Assembly: GCF_004358445.1 (NCBI RefSeq)
Contig: NZ_CP037951.1
Location: 3,048,001 to 3,112,000 of the forward strand
Source of the DNA: Parashewanella tropica
GTDB taxonomy: Bacteria; Pseudomonadota; Gammaproteobacteria; Enterobacterales; Shewanellaceae
DNA: 64,000 bases
Direction of reading: 5' to 3'
Position numbers and translations under genes: made by a program. Positions 47,052 to 56,418 of this stretch are shown here, piece after piece. The notes beneath the pieces are model-generated. The model had not been told where the DNA came from and ran no database searches. It saw nothing but the letters and a program-made list of their open reading frames with translations. Within the stretch, counting starts at the first letter, position 1; the number at the start of each line of letters is the position of its first letter.

Positions 47052-49088
47052 ATGAAGTCGATTTATGTAGTTACCTCAATTGTTTGTTTACTCCTTGTTT
47101 CTGCTTGTAATGATAAAAACTCCGGCCACTCAATTCCGAATCAAGCAAAAGTAATGTTTGATGAAGGTTATATACAAAATGCAAATGTATGTACCGATTG
47201 CAACGGCAACTTGAATTGTGACAGTGATGAGCCATTAACCACCACTGATGAAGCTGGGAGCTTTAACCCAAGGCATTTATATAATGATAATAATCAACAT
47301 TGCCCTTTATTAGCAGACATAACCACCAACGCCATTATTCAAAATGCCAATAAGCCTGTTGAAAAGCCAGTTAAATTGATTACACCACAAAAGTGTTACA
47401 ACATTAGCCTCTTAACGACATTGCTTCCACACTACATGGCTTTCGGTGACTCTCGTGAAGAAGCGGAAGAGAAAATAAAAGCAAAAGTTTTATCAGATGC
47501 TGATTTATGCTCAGATCACATAGAAATGAGCCGTACGGCGAGATCGCCACTTGCCAAAAGAGAAGCTGATCACTTAAGAGATGTGACTCAGCGAACACTT
47601 GCAGCACTTCTTAAGGAGCATGAACAAATAGAGCAAAATGAAAACGCAGATAAAATGTCTCATTCAGAAAAGCGTCTTGTTGCGATTCAACATATTCTCA
47701 CTCATGAAAATCTTGCTCAAATCGAAACACCAATAGCACAAAATCAACCACAAAGTTCGAGTGGTACAGGCTCTAGTAGCAATACAGCTCAATCAAGAAA
47801 TCAGCACGAAGAAAGCCTCATTTTACAAGCAATGAGAAAAGCTACCTTTGTTAATATGAAGCAGCAATTTCAGTCTTCGCAAGATGGAAGCCAAGTTAAA
47901 CTTACGACATACCAACCAAGTAAATCAGGGTTAGTGTCACACTTGGAACAAGTGATTTCTGGTGATGTTATCACCATGGAGTTCTCGATAAATAGTAATC
48001 TGGATACTTTCGAGCGCCCACTTTATAACGACTCAAATAGACCCATTATTTACTCAAATAATGGTGTTGGTTCGGCCAATGACTATTTTTTCCAGAGTGG
48101 AATTAGGCCATCTGATGAGAATGATTCACCATTTTTACGCTATCTACAGGATGTTGATAAAAACAATGCATTATTATTCACCAATGCCTCTCAATCAGGG
48201 TTTAAAAAATTACTGTTAGGTAAACAATTTCCTGTTAAAAACAGGCAAATCTCAAGCCTTATGCATTTATTTCCAAACTTAGCATCTTGGGAATCCGCCT
48301 TAGTGCCAACTCAAAACTATCCTCGTTTATTCCCAAACAATGACGAGATGATTGCCTTTACAACAAGGGCGTTCATACCCTTAGATACTATGGTACTGGC
48401 TAACGATACAAGCTGTAGAAATGGCGGTAACCCTGAAGATATTTGCAACTACGTGCAAGTTTATCAACCTTCAAATAGATCAAACACCTCAACGCAAAAG
48501 ACTTCAGCGAAACTTGAAAACAAATTAACTTCACCAAGCTTTGTAGCTACTGATGGTAATTTCGATGCTAACAGCGGCCACTACAATTACATGCCTGACA
48601 TGCTGGTTATTCATGCTGATGGAGACAAAAAAATTGTCGCACTACTTGAATATCAGCCACCAGAAGATATTAATGAAGCAGAACTTGCAGCAGAGGCTGT
48701 CGCAGAAGTTTCTGGACCGAAGACTACAATAAACTTTTTTGAAATTTCAGCAGGTGAAGAGTTCACATTTAGCTTCAAAAATAATGAATTACAGATATTT
48801 TCAACGGGAGATTCAAACAACGAACTTCCAGCAAAGAAAATTGGAACTGGATATTGGAGTAGTTCCAAGTATTACAACCAAGAGGCGATTGAAATAGGGA
48901 TTCCCTACTCTGTATCGAGAGTTGTGCCTTCACTGTATCGTAGAATGATTTTTACCAAGATAAATGGCTTTTATCGTTCTGGTGAATTCCTTGCCGAAGG
49001 AAGTTTTCCTGATGGAAGGCAGCTCAGTACAGGCAATAAAACCGATGAACAGATTCGGTTATCTGTTAATAGAGACCAAGTTCGTTAA
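47052..49088 (+). CDS. Large putative lipoprotein of unknown function
   Basis: A 678-residue protein with signal peptide and lipobox VSAC (Cys19). Near residues 38-62 a Cys/Asp-rich segment (VCTDCNGNLNCDSDEPL) resembles calcium-binding or carboxypeptidase-regulatory-like N-terminal domains of marine bacterial lipoproteins. A Ser/Gln-rich linker (about 225-255) is followed by a large beta-rich region without motifs I know. The downstream stem-loop terminator suggests a single-gene unit. Function cannot be inferred. Confidence 0.7.
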   Translation: MKSIYVVTSIVCLLLVSACNDKNSGHSIPNQAKVMFDEGYIQNANVCTDCNGNLNCDSDEPLTTTDEAGSFNPRHLYNDNNQHCPLLADITTNAIIQNANKPVEKPVKLITPQKCYNISLLTTLLPHYMAFGDSREEAEEKIKAKVLSDADLCSDHIEMSRTARSPLAKREADHLRDVTQRTLAALLKEHEQIEQNENADKMSHSEKRLVAIQHILTHENLAQIETPIAQNQPQSSSGTGSSSNTAQSRNQHEESLILQAMRKATFVNMKQQFQSSQDGSQVKLTTYQPSKSGLVSHLEQVISGDVITMEFSINSNLDTFERPLYNDSNRPIIYSNNGVGSANDYFFQSGIRPSDENDSPFLRYLQDVDKNNALLFTNASQSGFKKLLLGKQFPVKNRQISSLMHLFPNLASWESALVPTQNYPRLFPNNDEMIAFTTRAFIPLDTMVLANDTSCRNGGNPEDICNYVQVYQPSNRSNTSTQKTSAKLENKLTSPSFVATDGNFDANSGHYNYMPDMLVIHADGDKKIVALLEYQPPEDINEAELAAEAVAEVSGPKTTINFFEISAGEEFTFSFKNNELQIFSTGDSNNELPAKKIGTGYWSSSKYYNQEAIEIGIPYSVSRVVPSLYRRMIFTKINGFYRSGEFLAEGSFPDGRQLSTGNKTDEQIRLSVNRDQVR

Positions 49089-49117
49089 TTGACCTAAATC
49101 AGAAACGTCGATATTAA

Positions 49118-49154
49118 AAATAAACCCCAGTGATAGATTCACTGGGGTTTATTT
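49118..49154. terminator. Strong bidirectional terminator
   Basis: A 16-bp perfect stem (AAATAAACCCCAGTGA with its complement) around TAGAT. The A-rich left arm and T-rich right arm allow use by the plus-strand lipoprotein gene and the minus-strand DUF805 gene. Confidence 0.9.
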
Positions 49155-49198
49155 TATTCATCAATCTAACGACCTTTGTGGTCATAAATCCAATTTAA

Positions 49199-49537
49199 TT
49201 AAGCCTTTGGATTTGGACCGTATTGGTTATCATCATGACTATCTTGAACTTCAAAAATAATAAGGATAATCCAACCTATAAGAGGTATAAACATCAGTAG
49301 CTGCCACCAGCCTGTGCGGCCTGTGTCATGTAATCGACGAGCAGTAACTGCAAGTGAAGGGATCAATAAAGCTAAAGAGAAAATGGTTCCTAAAACCCAT
49401 GTTCCTAGCAACATATCAACGACAGACACCACAATAGATAAAATGACGTAAACAAGAACAAACATCCAAAATTCTTGTCTGCGCGCTCTTCCCGTAAAGT
49501 CAGCATACTTTTTCAAACAACCAATAAAGTGTTCCAT
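49199..49537 (-). CDS. DUF805-family membrane protein
   Basis: A 112-residue protein matching DUF805: an N-terminal FTGRARRQEFWMFVL signature, three membrane helices and the internal TARRLHDTGRTGWWQLL motif. The C-terminus (DDNQYGPNPKA) is also typical. Its cellular role is unknown. It is a single gene. Confidence 0.9.
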   Translation of the reverse strand: MEHFIGCLKKYADFTGRARRQEFWMFVLVYVILSIVVSVVDMLLGTWVLGTIFSLALLIPSLAVTARRLHDTGRTGWWQLLMFIPLIGWIILIIFEVQDSHDDNQYGPNPKA

Positions 49538-49607
49538 TTCTTTCCTTAGACATTGTTATCTGTTTGTTAAGCGGGTTTTATACCATGACTTTGGAAAGCA
49601 CACTGGT

Positions 49608-50108
49608 CTAACCAGAGTGCTTTTTAGGTTTTTCAGAAATCCACAAATGTATTATTCCTTTTACAACGGCTACGTCATTAGTATCGTAAGCTGTAACAAT
49701 GACATCTAAGTCACCTGCTTTCCATTCTTGCTTCACCTCCGCCACACAGCGAATATCGCTTCCTGCCTTTGCAGTGTAGTCAACCGTCATTCCTTTTGGT
49801 ATCCATCTAAGGTGCTTTGGGATTGAAGCTTCTGCCACTGCCCCCATCGACATTTCTAAGCCATTACAAATCGCAATCACATGAACCGTTTTAATGTGGT
49901 TCTCAACACTTCGACGTTTTTTGATTACGCACTCACAATAATTATGTCTGAGTGTCTTAATCTTAGGGTTTGCGGTCGCGAAGTAAGGGGCTTTATGACA
50001 AAAAATTTTCGAAAAAAGCCATTTGCCAAAGGGATACTGACAACACTTTTTATAAAGACGAAGTACTTTGTTATCACTGCTTCTAATTTGATTTTCCATA
50101 ACTTCCAT
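49608..50108 (-). CDS. DUF4442-like hotdog-fold protein
   Basis: A 166-residue protein with the pattern of acyl-CoA-thioesterase-like DUF4442 proteins: VHVIAICNGLEMSMGAVAEA near residue 80, PKGMTVDYTAKAGSDIRC, and IVTAYDTNDVAVVKG. The N-terminus is basic and Cys-rich (LYKKCCQYPFGKWLFSKIF). The start is unsure: ATG 50108 or ATG 50099, and the annotated upstream extension lacks support. Thioesterase activity would be inference. Confidence 0.65.
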   Translation of the reverse strand: MEVMENQIRSSDNKVLRLYKKCCQYPFGKWLFSKIFCHKAPYFATANPKIKTLRHNYCECVIKKRRSVENHIKTVHVIAICNGLEMSMGAVAEASIPKHLRWIPKGMTVDYTAKAGSDIRCVAEVKQEWKAGDLDVIVTAYDTNDVAVVKGIIHLWISEKPKKHSG

Positions 50109-50172
50109 ATTCAGTGGTCGGATGAGCCTATTATTTAAACTAAAACACAACGTAAGACAGCGCAATAGCTAT

Positions 50173-50436
50173 AGGGCTTTTTGATCTTTCTTGCTTATTT
50201 TTGCAGCGATAAATTGGTTGTCTTATGCAAGGCGGAGTTTGTGAAGTGTGGCCGCTCCACATAATCAAACGATAACGCAGCAGAAGTGACCAATTTACGC
50301 TGTCTTCGATGCTTTTGAGCACTCCCTGTTCTGTGTTGTGACCAGTTTACTTAGCTGGCTAAGCTTCACCGCTCACGCCTTGAATAAAAAACACTCAAAT
50401 AGCACAAAATTTAAGCCTGAAAGTTCAAAAGGCCCT
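50173..50436. mobile_element. TA-flanked inverted-repeat element, copy 2 (MITE-like)
   Basis: Same orientation and nearly the same length (264 bases) as the element at 13882-14146. Terminal repeats AGGGCTTTTTGATCTTTC and AGGGCCTTTTGAACTTTC (reverse complement of the right end) match at 16 of 18 positions. It is flanked by TA at both ends. It occupies most of the 370-base gap between the DUF4442-like gene and DUF368. No coding capacity. Confidence 0.8.
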
Positions 50437-50478
50437 AGGTATAATGCCTATATTGATCATTTATAAACGGAAAAGAAG

Positions 50479-51408
50479 TTGAACTTACTCAAGACTTATT
50501 TCAAGGGAGTGGCAATGGGCGCCGCGGACGTAGTACCCGGAGTCTCTGGTGGCACTATAGCCTTTATTACGGGTATTCTTGATACCTTGCTAGGTAGCAT
50601 TAATAAAATCAAGCCATCATTATTTGGCATGGTTAAACGTGAAGGCTTAAAGGCTACATTCGATCATATCAATGGGGGCTTTTTAGTTACTTTATTTGCA
50701 GGTATTTTGACCAGCATTTTTACCCTAGCTAAACTCATCTCTTGGCTGCTCGTTACTCATCCAATCCCCATCTGGTCATTCTTTTTTGGACTGATATTAA
50801 TTTCGGTTGTGCATGTGCTTAAACAAATTAACGGCTTGACGATTCAACGATTGGCTTGCTTTGTAATGGGTATATTTCTCGCTTGGGGATTAAATCATCT
50901 CACCCATATTGGTTTGGAAATCAACTTATTTACTATCTTTATCGGCGGTGCTATCGCCATTTGCGCTATGATCTTACCGGGCATATCAGGTAGCTTCTTG
51001 TTGTTATTACTCGGCTTATATTCAACCGTTTTAGGTGCCGCAAAAAGTTTCGATGTCACTACGCTTGCAGTATTTGCAGCTGGAGCCTTGTGTGGGCTTT
51101 TAAGCTTCAGTCGATTTATATCTATGCTGTTATCTCGTTGGCATGATGCCACTCTCGCTTTCTTAACCGGATTAATGCTAGGAACGCTCGGCAAAATCTG
51201 GCCTTGGAAAGTCACCTTAAGTTGGCGAGTAAACTCTAAAGGAGAACAAGTTCCACTGGTTCAAGAAAATTTGTCCCCTTTTGCCTATCAACACTCCACT
51301 GGAGAGTCACATCAATTACTATTAGCCGTGATCTGTATGCTCAGCGCAATCGTATTAGTATGGAGATTGGAAAAAGTCGGCAGCCGCTCCGATACTGATA
51401 CAAAGTAA
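50479..51408 (+). CDS. DUF368 polyprenyl-phosphate translocase-like membrane protein
   Basis: A 309-residue, mostly hydrophobic protein with the DUF368 signature GVAMGAADVVPGVSGGTIAF near the N-terminus and its internal repeat AICAMILPGISGSFLL. Members of this family (PopT) were reported as undecaprenyl-phosphate flippases that recycle the cell-wall lipid carrier. The start is TTG 50479 with GGAAAAGAAG upstream. The 5' leader begins right after the repeat element, so that element may carry or disrupt the promoter. Confidence 0.9.
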   Translation: MNLLKTYFKGVAMGAADVVPGVSGGTIAFITGILDTLLGSINKIKPSLFGMVKREGLKATFDHINGGFLVTLFAGILTSIFTLAKLISWLLVTHPIPIWSFFFGLILISVVHVLKQINGLTIQRLACFVMGIFLAWGLNHLTHIGLEINLFTIFIGGAIAICAMILPGISGSFLLLLLGLYSTVLGAAKSFDVTTLAVFAAGALCGLLSFSRFISMLLSRWHDATLAFLTGLMLGTLGKIWPWKVTLSWRVNSKGEQVPLVQENLSPFAYQHSTGESHQLLLAVICMLSAIVLVWRLEKVGSRSDTDTK

Positions 51409-51427
51409 TTCATGCTTGGGACATGCA

Positions 51428-52378
51428 ATGCAGTTTAACGAAGAGAAAATTCAAGTGGGCATCAGCTCATGTTTATTGGGTGAAAAAGTCCGATTTGATG
51501 GTGGTCATAAAAATTCGGCTTATTGTAAAAAAGAACTCAGTCAGTTTTTTCGATTCATTCCAGTGTGTCCCGAAATGGCCATTGGTCTTGGCGCTCCAAG
51601 AAAATCCATTCGGCTCATCAAAGAAGGTGAAGCCATTTTAGTGCAAAGTGCCGATGGCAGCTTAGATGTGACCCAGCAACTCAACGAGTTCAGCCATGAT
51701 AAAGTCGCGCAACTGGATAAACTTGGCGGTTATATCTTTTGCTCTAAATCTCCTACCTGTGGAATGGAACGAGTACTGGAATACAAAATGGGAACCAATC
51801 ATGCCACTAAGACCGGCATTGGAGTTTATGCCAGAGCTTTAATGGAAATATACCCACATTTACCCGTTGAAGAAGAAGGCCGATTACACGATCCAAACTT
51901 GCGAGAAAACTTCTTCACGCGAGTTTACGCCTATCACGATTGGCAATGTATGATGCACTCAGGGTTAACCAAACATAAATTGATCCAGTTTCATTCCCGA
52001 TACAAATATCTGATCATGGCTCACCATCGTGAAAGCTATAAAAAGCTGGGGCCTTTACTGGCAGATTTATCCAATTTAGAAGAAACGGCAGAGCAGTACT
52101 TTATTGGCTTTATGACGGCATTAAAGCATCGCGCTACTCGTAATACTCACACTAACACTTTGCAGCATATTCAAGGTTACTTTAAGCAAGACTTAACCAA
52201 GGAACAAAAACAAGAACTGACAGATAGTATTGTAAAATACCATCAAGGTATCGCGCCCTTGTTAGTTCCAATAACACTGATAAATCACTACCTTAGAGAG
52301 TTTCCCAAAGAGTATATTCAAGATCAAATCTATCTAAATCCACATCCAGAAGCGCTAAAACTCAGATATGGATATTAA
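51428..52378 (+). CDS. DUF523/DUF1722 protein (YbgA-like)
   Basis: A 316-residue two-domain protein. The N-terminal DUF523 (about 8-150) has GISSCLLGEKVRFDGGHK and SKSPTCGMERV, and the C-terminal DUF1722/YbgA domain spans about 195-310 (HSRYKYLIMAHHRESYKKLG). Conserved cysteines suggest metal or iron-sulfur binding. It precedes photolyase with an 11-base overlap, the same neighbourhood as ybgA-phr in E. coli. The start is ATG 51428, with GGGA upstream. Confidence 0.88.
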   Translation: MQFNEEKIQVGISSCLLGEKVRFDGGHKNSAYCKKELSQFFRFIPVCPEMAIGLGAPRKSIRLIKEGEAILVQSADGSLDVTQQLNEFSHDKVAQLDKLGGYIFCSKSPTCGMERVLEYKMGTNHATKTGIGVYARALMEIYPHLPVEEEGRLHDPNLRENFFTRVYAYHDWQCMMHSGLTKHKLIQFHSRYKYLIMAHHRESYKKLGPLLADLSNLEETAEQYFIGFMTALKHRATRNTHTNTLQHIQGYFKQDLTKEQKQELTDSIVKYHQGIAPLLVPITLINHYLREFPKEYIQDQIYLNPHPEALKLRYGY

Positions 52379-53792
52379 ACCTAATTCGGTTATCTTTTGG
52401 TTTCGCAACGACCTTAGAATTAGTGACAATCAAGCTCTGACTCAAGCTAAAGAATATGCAGATAAACACCAGTCGCCGCTTCATGCAATTTACCTTGCTA
52501 CACCTACGCAGTGGCAACAGCACGATCAAGCCACCATTCAGTTGGATTTTATCGAGCGCCAGCTTAACGAGTTATCAACGTCGCTAGCTCAACTTGGTAT
52601 TCCCCTATCCGTGTTTGATGTAAATGATTTTCAAGGTCAAATAAATTGGTTTATTACCCAGCGGGAAGCAGGGTTTATCGAACAAGTTTTTGCAGGTTCA
52701 GAACCTGAATGGAATGAAAGGCAACGCGATAACCAATTGTTAGAAAATGGTTTTCCCATCACGTTCACTAAAGAACATTGCATACTTCCTGCTGGAAAAG
52801 TTAACAATCAGCATGGCATGATGTACAAAGTGTTCACGCCGTTCAAAAATCGCTGGCGTGAAATAATGCAAGAGGTTCAGGTTCAGCCGTTAAGTAAATT
52901 AACTGCGTTTGCAGAACCCATTCAGGCTCAAACCATCACTTTAAATTGTGAGAAAACCAGCAGCGAACAATGGCCTGTTGGAGAGAAAGCAGCGCATCAA
53001 CTTTTAAGCCAATTTTGTAAGCAACATCTTGCAAAATACGGCGAGCAACGAGACTTCCCTGCTCTACATACCACCAGCCAACTTTCACCTTATTTAGCTT
53101 TAGGCATACTCAGCCCGATGCAATGTTTGGCTGCACTGCTTGCTGAGTTTCCTAATGCCATTGTGGAAAAAACACCGGCTGAGACTTGGCTTAATGAGCT
53201 CATTTGGCGTGAATTTTATCGTCATTTACTCGTCGCCTTCCCCAAGCTTTCACGTAATCAAAATTTCAACCCTCTAGCGAATCACATTCAGTGGCGTAAC
53301 AACCCTTCTGATTTTCAAAAATGGTGTGATGGTCAAACGGGCTACCCAATTGTTGATGCCGCAATGCGACAGCTTAATACCACAGGCTGGATGCACAATC
53401 GCCTCCGTATGATTGTGGCTTCTTTTCTGACTAAACACTTACTGATTGATTGGCGTTGGGGAGAACAATACTTCAGACAAAAGCTGATTGATGGTGATTT
53501 AGCCGCTAACAACGGTGGGTGGCAATGGTCCGCAGGCACTGGCTGTGATGCCCAACCTTACTTTCGAATTTTTAACCCGATGGAACAAAGTAAGAAGTTT
53601 GATCCTGACGCTAAGTTCATTAAAGACTTTATTCCAGAGTTAGCTCATATTGATGCTAAGAAGTTACATCAAGCTAATTCTCGTACTGATACTGGATATC
53701 TAATTTCAGCTGAATATGCACCAGCGATTGTGGAACATAAACCAGCAAGAGAGCGAGCGCTATCATACTTAAGTGTAATGAAAAAAAGCTAA
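52368..53792 (+). CDS. phrB: Deoxyribodipyrimidine photolyase (CPD class I)
   Basis: A 474-residue light-dependent repair enzyme. The N-terminal antenna domain begins FWFRNDLRISDNQAL. The FAD domain holds ELIWREFYRHLL, the signature TGYPIVDAAMRQL, the next TGWMHNRLRMIVASFL and a C-terminal GDLAANNGGWQWSAGTG. It breaks cyclobutane dimers with blue light. No ECF-type promoter as found at the ChrR cluster is visible upstream of this unit. Confidence 0.96.
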   Translation: MDIKPNSVIFWFRNDLRISDNQALTQAKEYADKHQSPLHAIYLATPTQWQQHDQATIQLDFIERQLNELSTSLAQLGIPLSVFDVNDFQGQINWFITQREAGFIEQVFAGSEPEWNERQRDNQLLENGFPITFTKEHCILPAGKVNNQHGMMYKVFTPFKNRWREIMQEVQVQPLSKLTAFAEPIQAQTITLNCEKTSSEQWPVGEKAAHQLLSQFCKQHLAKYGEQRDFPALHTTSQLSPYLALGILSPMQCLAALLAEFPNAIVEKTPAETWLNELIWREFYRHLLVAFPKLSRNQNFNPLANHIQWRNNPSDFQKWCDGQTGYPIVDAAMRQLNTTGWMHNRLRMIVASFLTKHLLIDWRWGEQYFRQKLIDGDLAANNGGWQWSAGTGCDAQPYFRIFNPMEQSKKFDPDAKFIKDFIPELAHIDAKKLHQANSRTDTGYLISAEYAPAIVEHKPARERALSYLSVMKKS

Positions 53793-54130
53793 CCTCTTTG
53801 TTTGGTGTTATCTATCTCTTTTTTGTCATACAGCTCAAAAGGGAAGATATTACGTAACTGCTGAGTACAGTTATCACTAATCGTCGCCGATACATGTAAT
53901 CGAATACCATTATTTTTTTCTGCACGAACAATACCTGTGAGTTTATTCTTTTTGGCTAATTCACGCGCTTCGCATTCAAATTTACTTGGAACCGTTCCTT
54001 TATGTCTATCTAATCGCCCCTGCTTAAAGTGCATTTCAAATATGGTCAGTCCTTTACGGGTAGAGGATAAAAAGTAAATTAAACACACAACAGGAACAGC
54101 GATAAAAGCGATTTTCAGTAAATTTTCCAT
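53789..54130 (-). CDS. DUF3634-family protein
   Basis: A 113-residue protein with an N-terminal membrane helix (about 3-22) and a small cytosolic domain (FEMHFKQGRLDRHKGTVPSKF, then GIRLHVSATISDNCTQQLRNIFPF) that fits DUF3634. Function unknown. Its stop overlaps the convergent photolyase stop by four bases. Confidence 0.85.
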   Translation of the reverse strand: MENLLKIAFIAVPVVCLIYFLSSTRKGLTIFEMHFKQGRLDRHKGTVPSKFECEARELAKKNKLTGIVRAEKNNGIRLHVSATISDNCTQQLRNIFPFELYDKKEIDNTKQRG

Positions 54131-54227
54131 CTATACCTCTCCCAAAAGTTCATATCTTTTCTAAACTGTATAGACAGATACTTTACTAATATAAATTGAA
54201 ATTAAGAATACTTTTTGAGACTTAATT

Positions 54228-54653
54228 ATGAGTTACGCTTCCAAACGCCGTTTACATGCTTTTTTTATTGCTTTTAGTATACTCCTTTCGATAATCGGTT
54301 TTTCATATAACGTATGGCGACTTGAAGTCACTGAACGGAACAGTACCGTTCGCACAGCGAGTTTTGAGCTTCTCAAAGAACTGTCTGAATTAGAACAACT
54401 CATTTATATTCTTCATTACGATAAAAACCTTACCGACGGTAGCCCGAGAAGAGGATGGATAAAAGTAGGTTTGATTAAAGACTTAAGCCCCCTTGCAGGG
54501 GAAGAGGTCGAAGTTATGTCACTAAAGCTAATGGATGTCTGGTCTGAAAACTGGACTTATATTGAACAAAGCCAACAAGCGACAGATACAGTAATAGCCA
54601 CTATTGACGAAACTCGAAGCTCTATCAATAAAGCCCTCACATCATTGCATTAG
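54228..54653 (+). CDS. Small membrane protein, tandem paralogue 1
   Basis: A 141-residue protein with one N-terminal membrane helix (about 9-30) and a mostly helical outer domain. Shared with the next gene are ELEQLIYILHYDKN, DGSPRRGWIKV and IKDLSPLAG. No known family recognised. Upstream is an AT-rich leader. The two genes are 110 bases apart and have equal length. Confidence 0.7.
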   Translation: MSYASKRRLHAFFIAFSILLSIIGFSYNVWRLEVTERNSTVRTASFELLKELSELEQLIYILHYDKNLTDGSPRRGWIKVGLIKDLSPLAGEEVEVMSLKLMDVWSENWTYIEQSQQATDTVIATIDETRSSINKALTSLH

Positions 54654-54763
54654 CCCAGCCTGTCTAAACATGCTCTTAGCCCTTCAACCATAGCTTAATT
54701 GCCAATTTGGTTTAATTTTTATACGATATGGTGGCGGTTACACAAATGATTTTGGGGGAAGTC

Positions 54764-55189
54764 ATGGTGTATATTTCTCGTAAATCACTTCTACTGAGTT
54801 TTACTCTTTTTGCTATTTTTTTATCTATAACTGGGTTTGGATATACCGTATGGAAACTAGGTAATATAGAAAAAACAGCAACCTCTCGCACCGCAAGCAT
54901 TGAGATTCTGAATGATTTATCTCAACTTGAGCAAATCATTTATGTACTTCATTTTGATAAAAACACCAAAGATGGAAACCCTCGCAAAGGGTGGGTTAAA
55001 GTAAGATTGATACGAGACCTAAGCCCACTGGCGGGTTACAAGGTCGAGCAAAAAGCCAAAATATTGATGAGTACTTGGTCAACCAATTGGAACAGTGTAA
55101 AAAAAAGCCGTCAATCAACAGATTTAATGATTAATGCCATTGATAGCACTAGAGAAGCTATCAATAGAGAAGTCAGGCAGTTGAGTTAG
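54764..55189 (+). CDS. Small membrane protein, tandem paralogue 2
   Basis: A 141-residue paralogue of the preceding gene. It carries the same single N-terminal helix, then QLEQIIYVLHFDKN, DGNPRKGWVKV and IRDLSPLAG. The ATG at 54764 has GGGGGAAG upstream, so the frame extension to 54728 is rejected. Its central motifs match paralogue 1 closely and its ends differ, which indicates an older tandem duplication. Confidence 0.72.
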   Translation: MVYISRKSLLLSFTLFAIFLSITGFGYTVWKLGNIEKTATSRTASIEILNDLSQLEQIIYVLHFDKNTKDGNPRKGWVKVRLIRDLSPLAGYKVEQKAKILMSTWSTNWNSVKKSRQSTDLMINAIDSTREAINREVRQLS

Positions 55190-55196
55190 CAAAAAG

Positions 55197-56339
55197 CTAA
55201 CGCCTTAACATTCGGTAACGATGTAGTTGCTCAGGTTTTAAATTACCAGCCATCAATTCTTCAGTGACAGTAAGCTTAGCAAGTTCGGGCTTTGTTAAAT
55301 TGGGGCCATTGTCTAAAGAGGGAATTTTTTGACGTTTATGCTCGACAAAATGATGAGAGGATTGAACGTGATAACCTTCAAATTGAGCACTTAGCTCATC
55401 ACTCGCTTTTTTTAAATCATCTAGATGCCCCTCAGTGTCGTCAAAGAAAAAGACCCGTTGCGGAGACCAATTCGAACGTACTTTTTCTTTAGCTGCAATA
55501 GCTAAAAAGCGTTCTCCTTTATTGGCAGGTGACCTTCCATTTTCAACTTTAAAATCAGGGTCCCCTTTGGTATTTATCACATCAAAGGTTCCCTGTTCAT
55601 AGCCACAATGCGCTAACTTAGATTCAACTAGTCCCTTTGCCATAAAAGGGGATTGTGTAATGACAACAAGTTTGGCATTGGGGAATTTTTGCCTAAATGT
55701 CTTTAATTTACTTGGAAGCTCAGGATCTAAACTTTTAGTATGTTTTTCTGTTTGAGAACCATCATAATCGCCTTCTGTATATAGGGTATTATCCAAATCA
55801 AATACCACAGCCATTGGTTCTTTTGAGTCTGGCTGTGCATTCAGTTTATCTATAACCTGAGAAGGTGCCATCACGACATGATGCCCGTGATCATCAATAA
55901 ATGGTTGTGATGCTTGTGATATCTGAGCCGCATTGAATAAATGTTCAATGGCAGGTTTCAAATACATTGAGCTTTTTTCAATTGCAACTTGACTGAAAGT
56001 GTAACGGGAAAACAGATCTTGAGAAAAATGTCCTAATTGCCTATCTGCTTGGCAAAATTTCAATGAAGAAAAAATAAGTGAGAACGCATGGCGAATTTTA
56101 CCTGCAACGCTATTTCTTCGCACTTCAACTTTATAGCCGGAAGGCACATCTTTTTGACGTACGGCTTTCACTTGAAATTTTCTTTCACTTAAACCATCTG
56201 GTGTTTGCAAAGTAAAGGACACCCAATTATTGGGTTTAGCTAAGGCTTGATCCGTTACTTGATCTACCTTAGTGACATCGCTTTTTTTATCTGCAAGATA
56301 GTGATGGTTGCCATGCGTACCGACTGAGATCCCACTCAT
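55197..56339 (-). CDS. HAD-like hydrolase with an unknown N-terminal domain
   Basis: A 380-residue protein. Residues about 170-350 form a HAD phosphatase: motif I VVFDLDNTLY, motif II LVVITQS, a Lys in ANKGERF and motif IV FFFDDTEGHLDD. Residues 1-165 have no recognised domain (WVSFTLQTPDG, then VRQKDVPSGYKVEVRRN). It has no signal peptide or membrane helix. ATG 56339 is chosen over the ATG at 56348, which has no ribosome-site spacing. Its stop is 8 bases from the convergent membrane-protein stop. Confidence 0.75.
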   Translation of the reverse strand: MSGISVGTHGNHHYLADKKSDVTKVDQVTDQALAKPNNWVSFTLQTPDGLSERKFQVKAVRQKDVPSGYKVEVRRNSVAGKIRHAFSLIFSSLKFCQADRQLGHFSQDLFSRYTFSQVAIEKSSMYLKPAIEHLFNAAQISQASQPFIDDHGHHVVMAPSQVIDKLNAQPDSKEPMAVVFDLDNTLYTEGDYDGSQTEKHTKSLDPELPSKLKTFRQKFPNAKLVVITQSPFMAKGLVESKLAHCGYEQGTFDVINTKGDPDFKVENGRSPANKGERFLAIAAKEKVRSNWSPQRVFFFDDTEGHLDDLKKASDELSAQFEGYHVQSSHHFVEHKRQKIPSLDNGPNLTKPELAKLTVTEELMAGNLKPEQLHRYRMLRR

Positions 56340-56418
56340 TAACAACATTCCCTAGCAATAACTTACTTTTAGCCTAGCCAATCCAAATGAAGATGCATAA
56401 TTATGTTTGTTAAGTTGT

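Noticed and set aside
55850-56339. Shared N-terminal domain between the HAD-like protein and the 392-residue orphan
   Set aside because: Both have a short beta-like front followed by basic aromatic segments, but no aligned motif stands out by eye.
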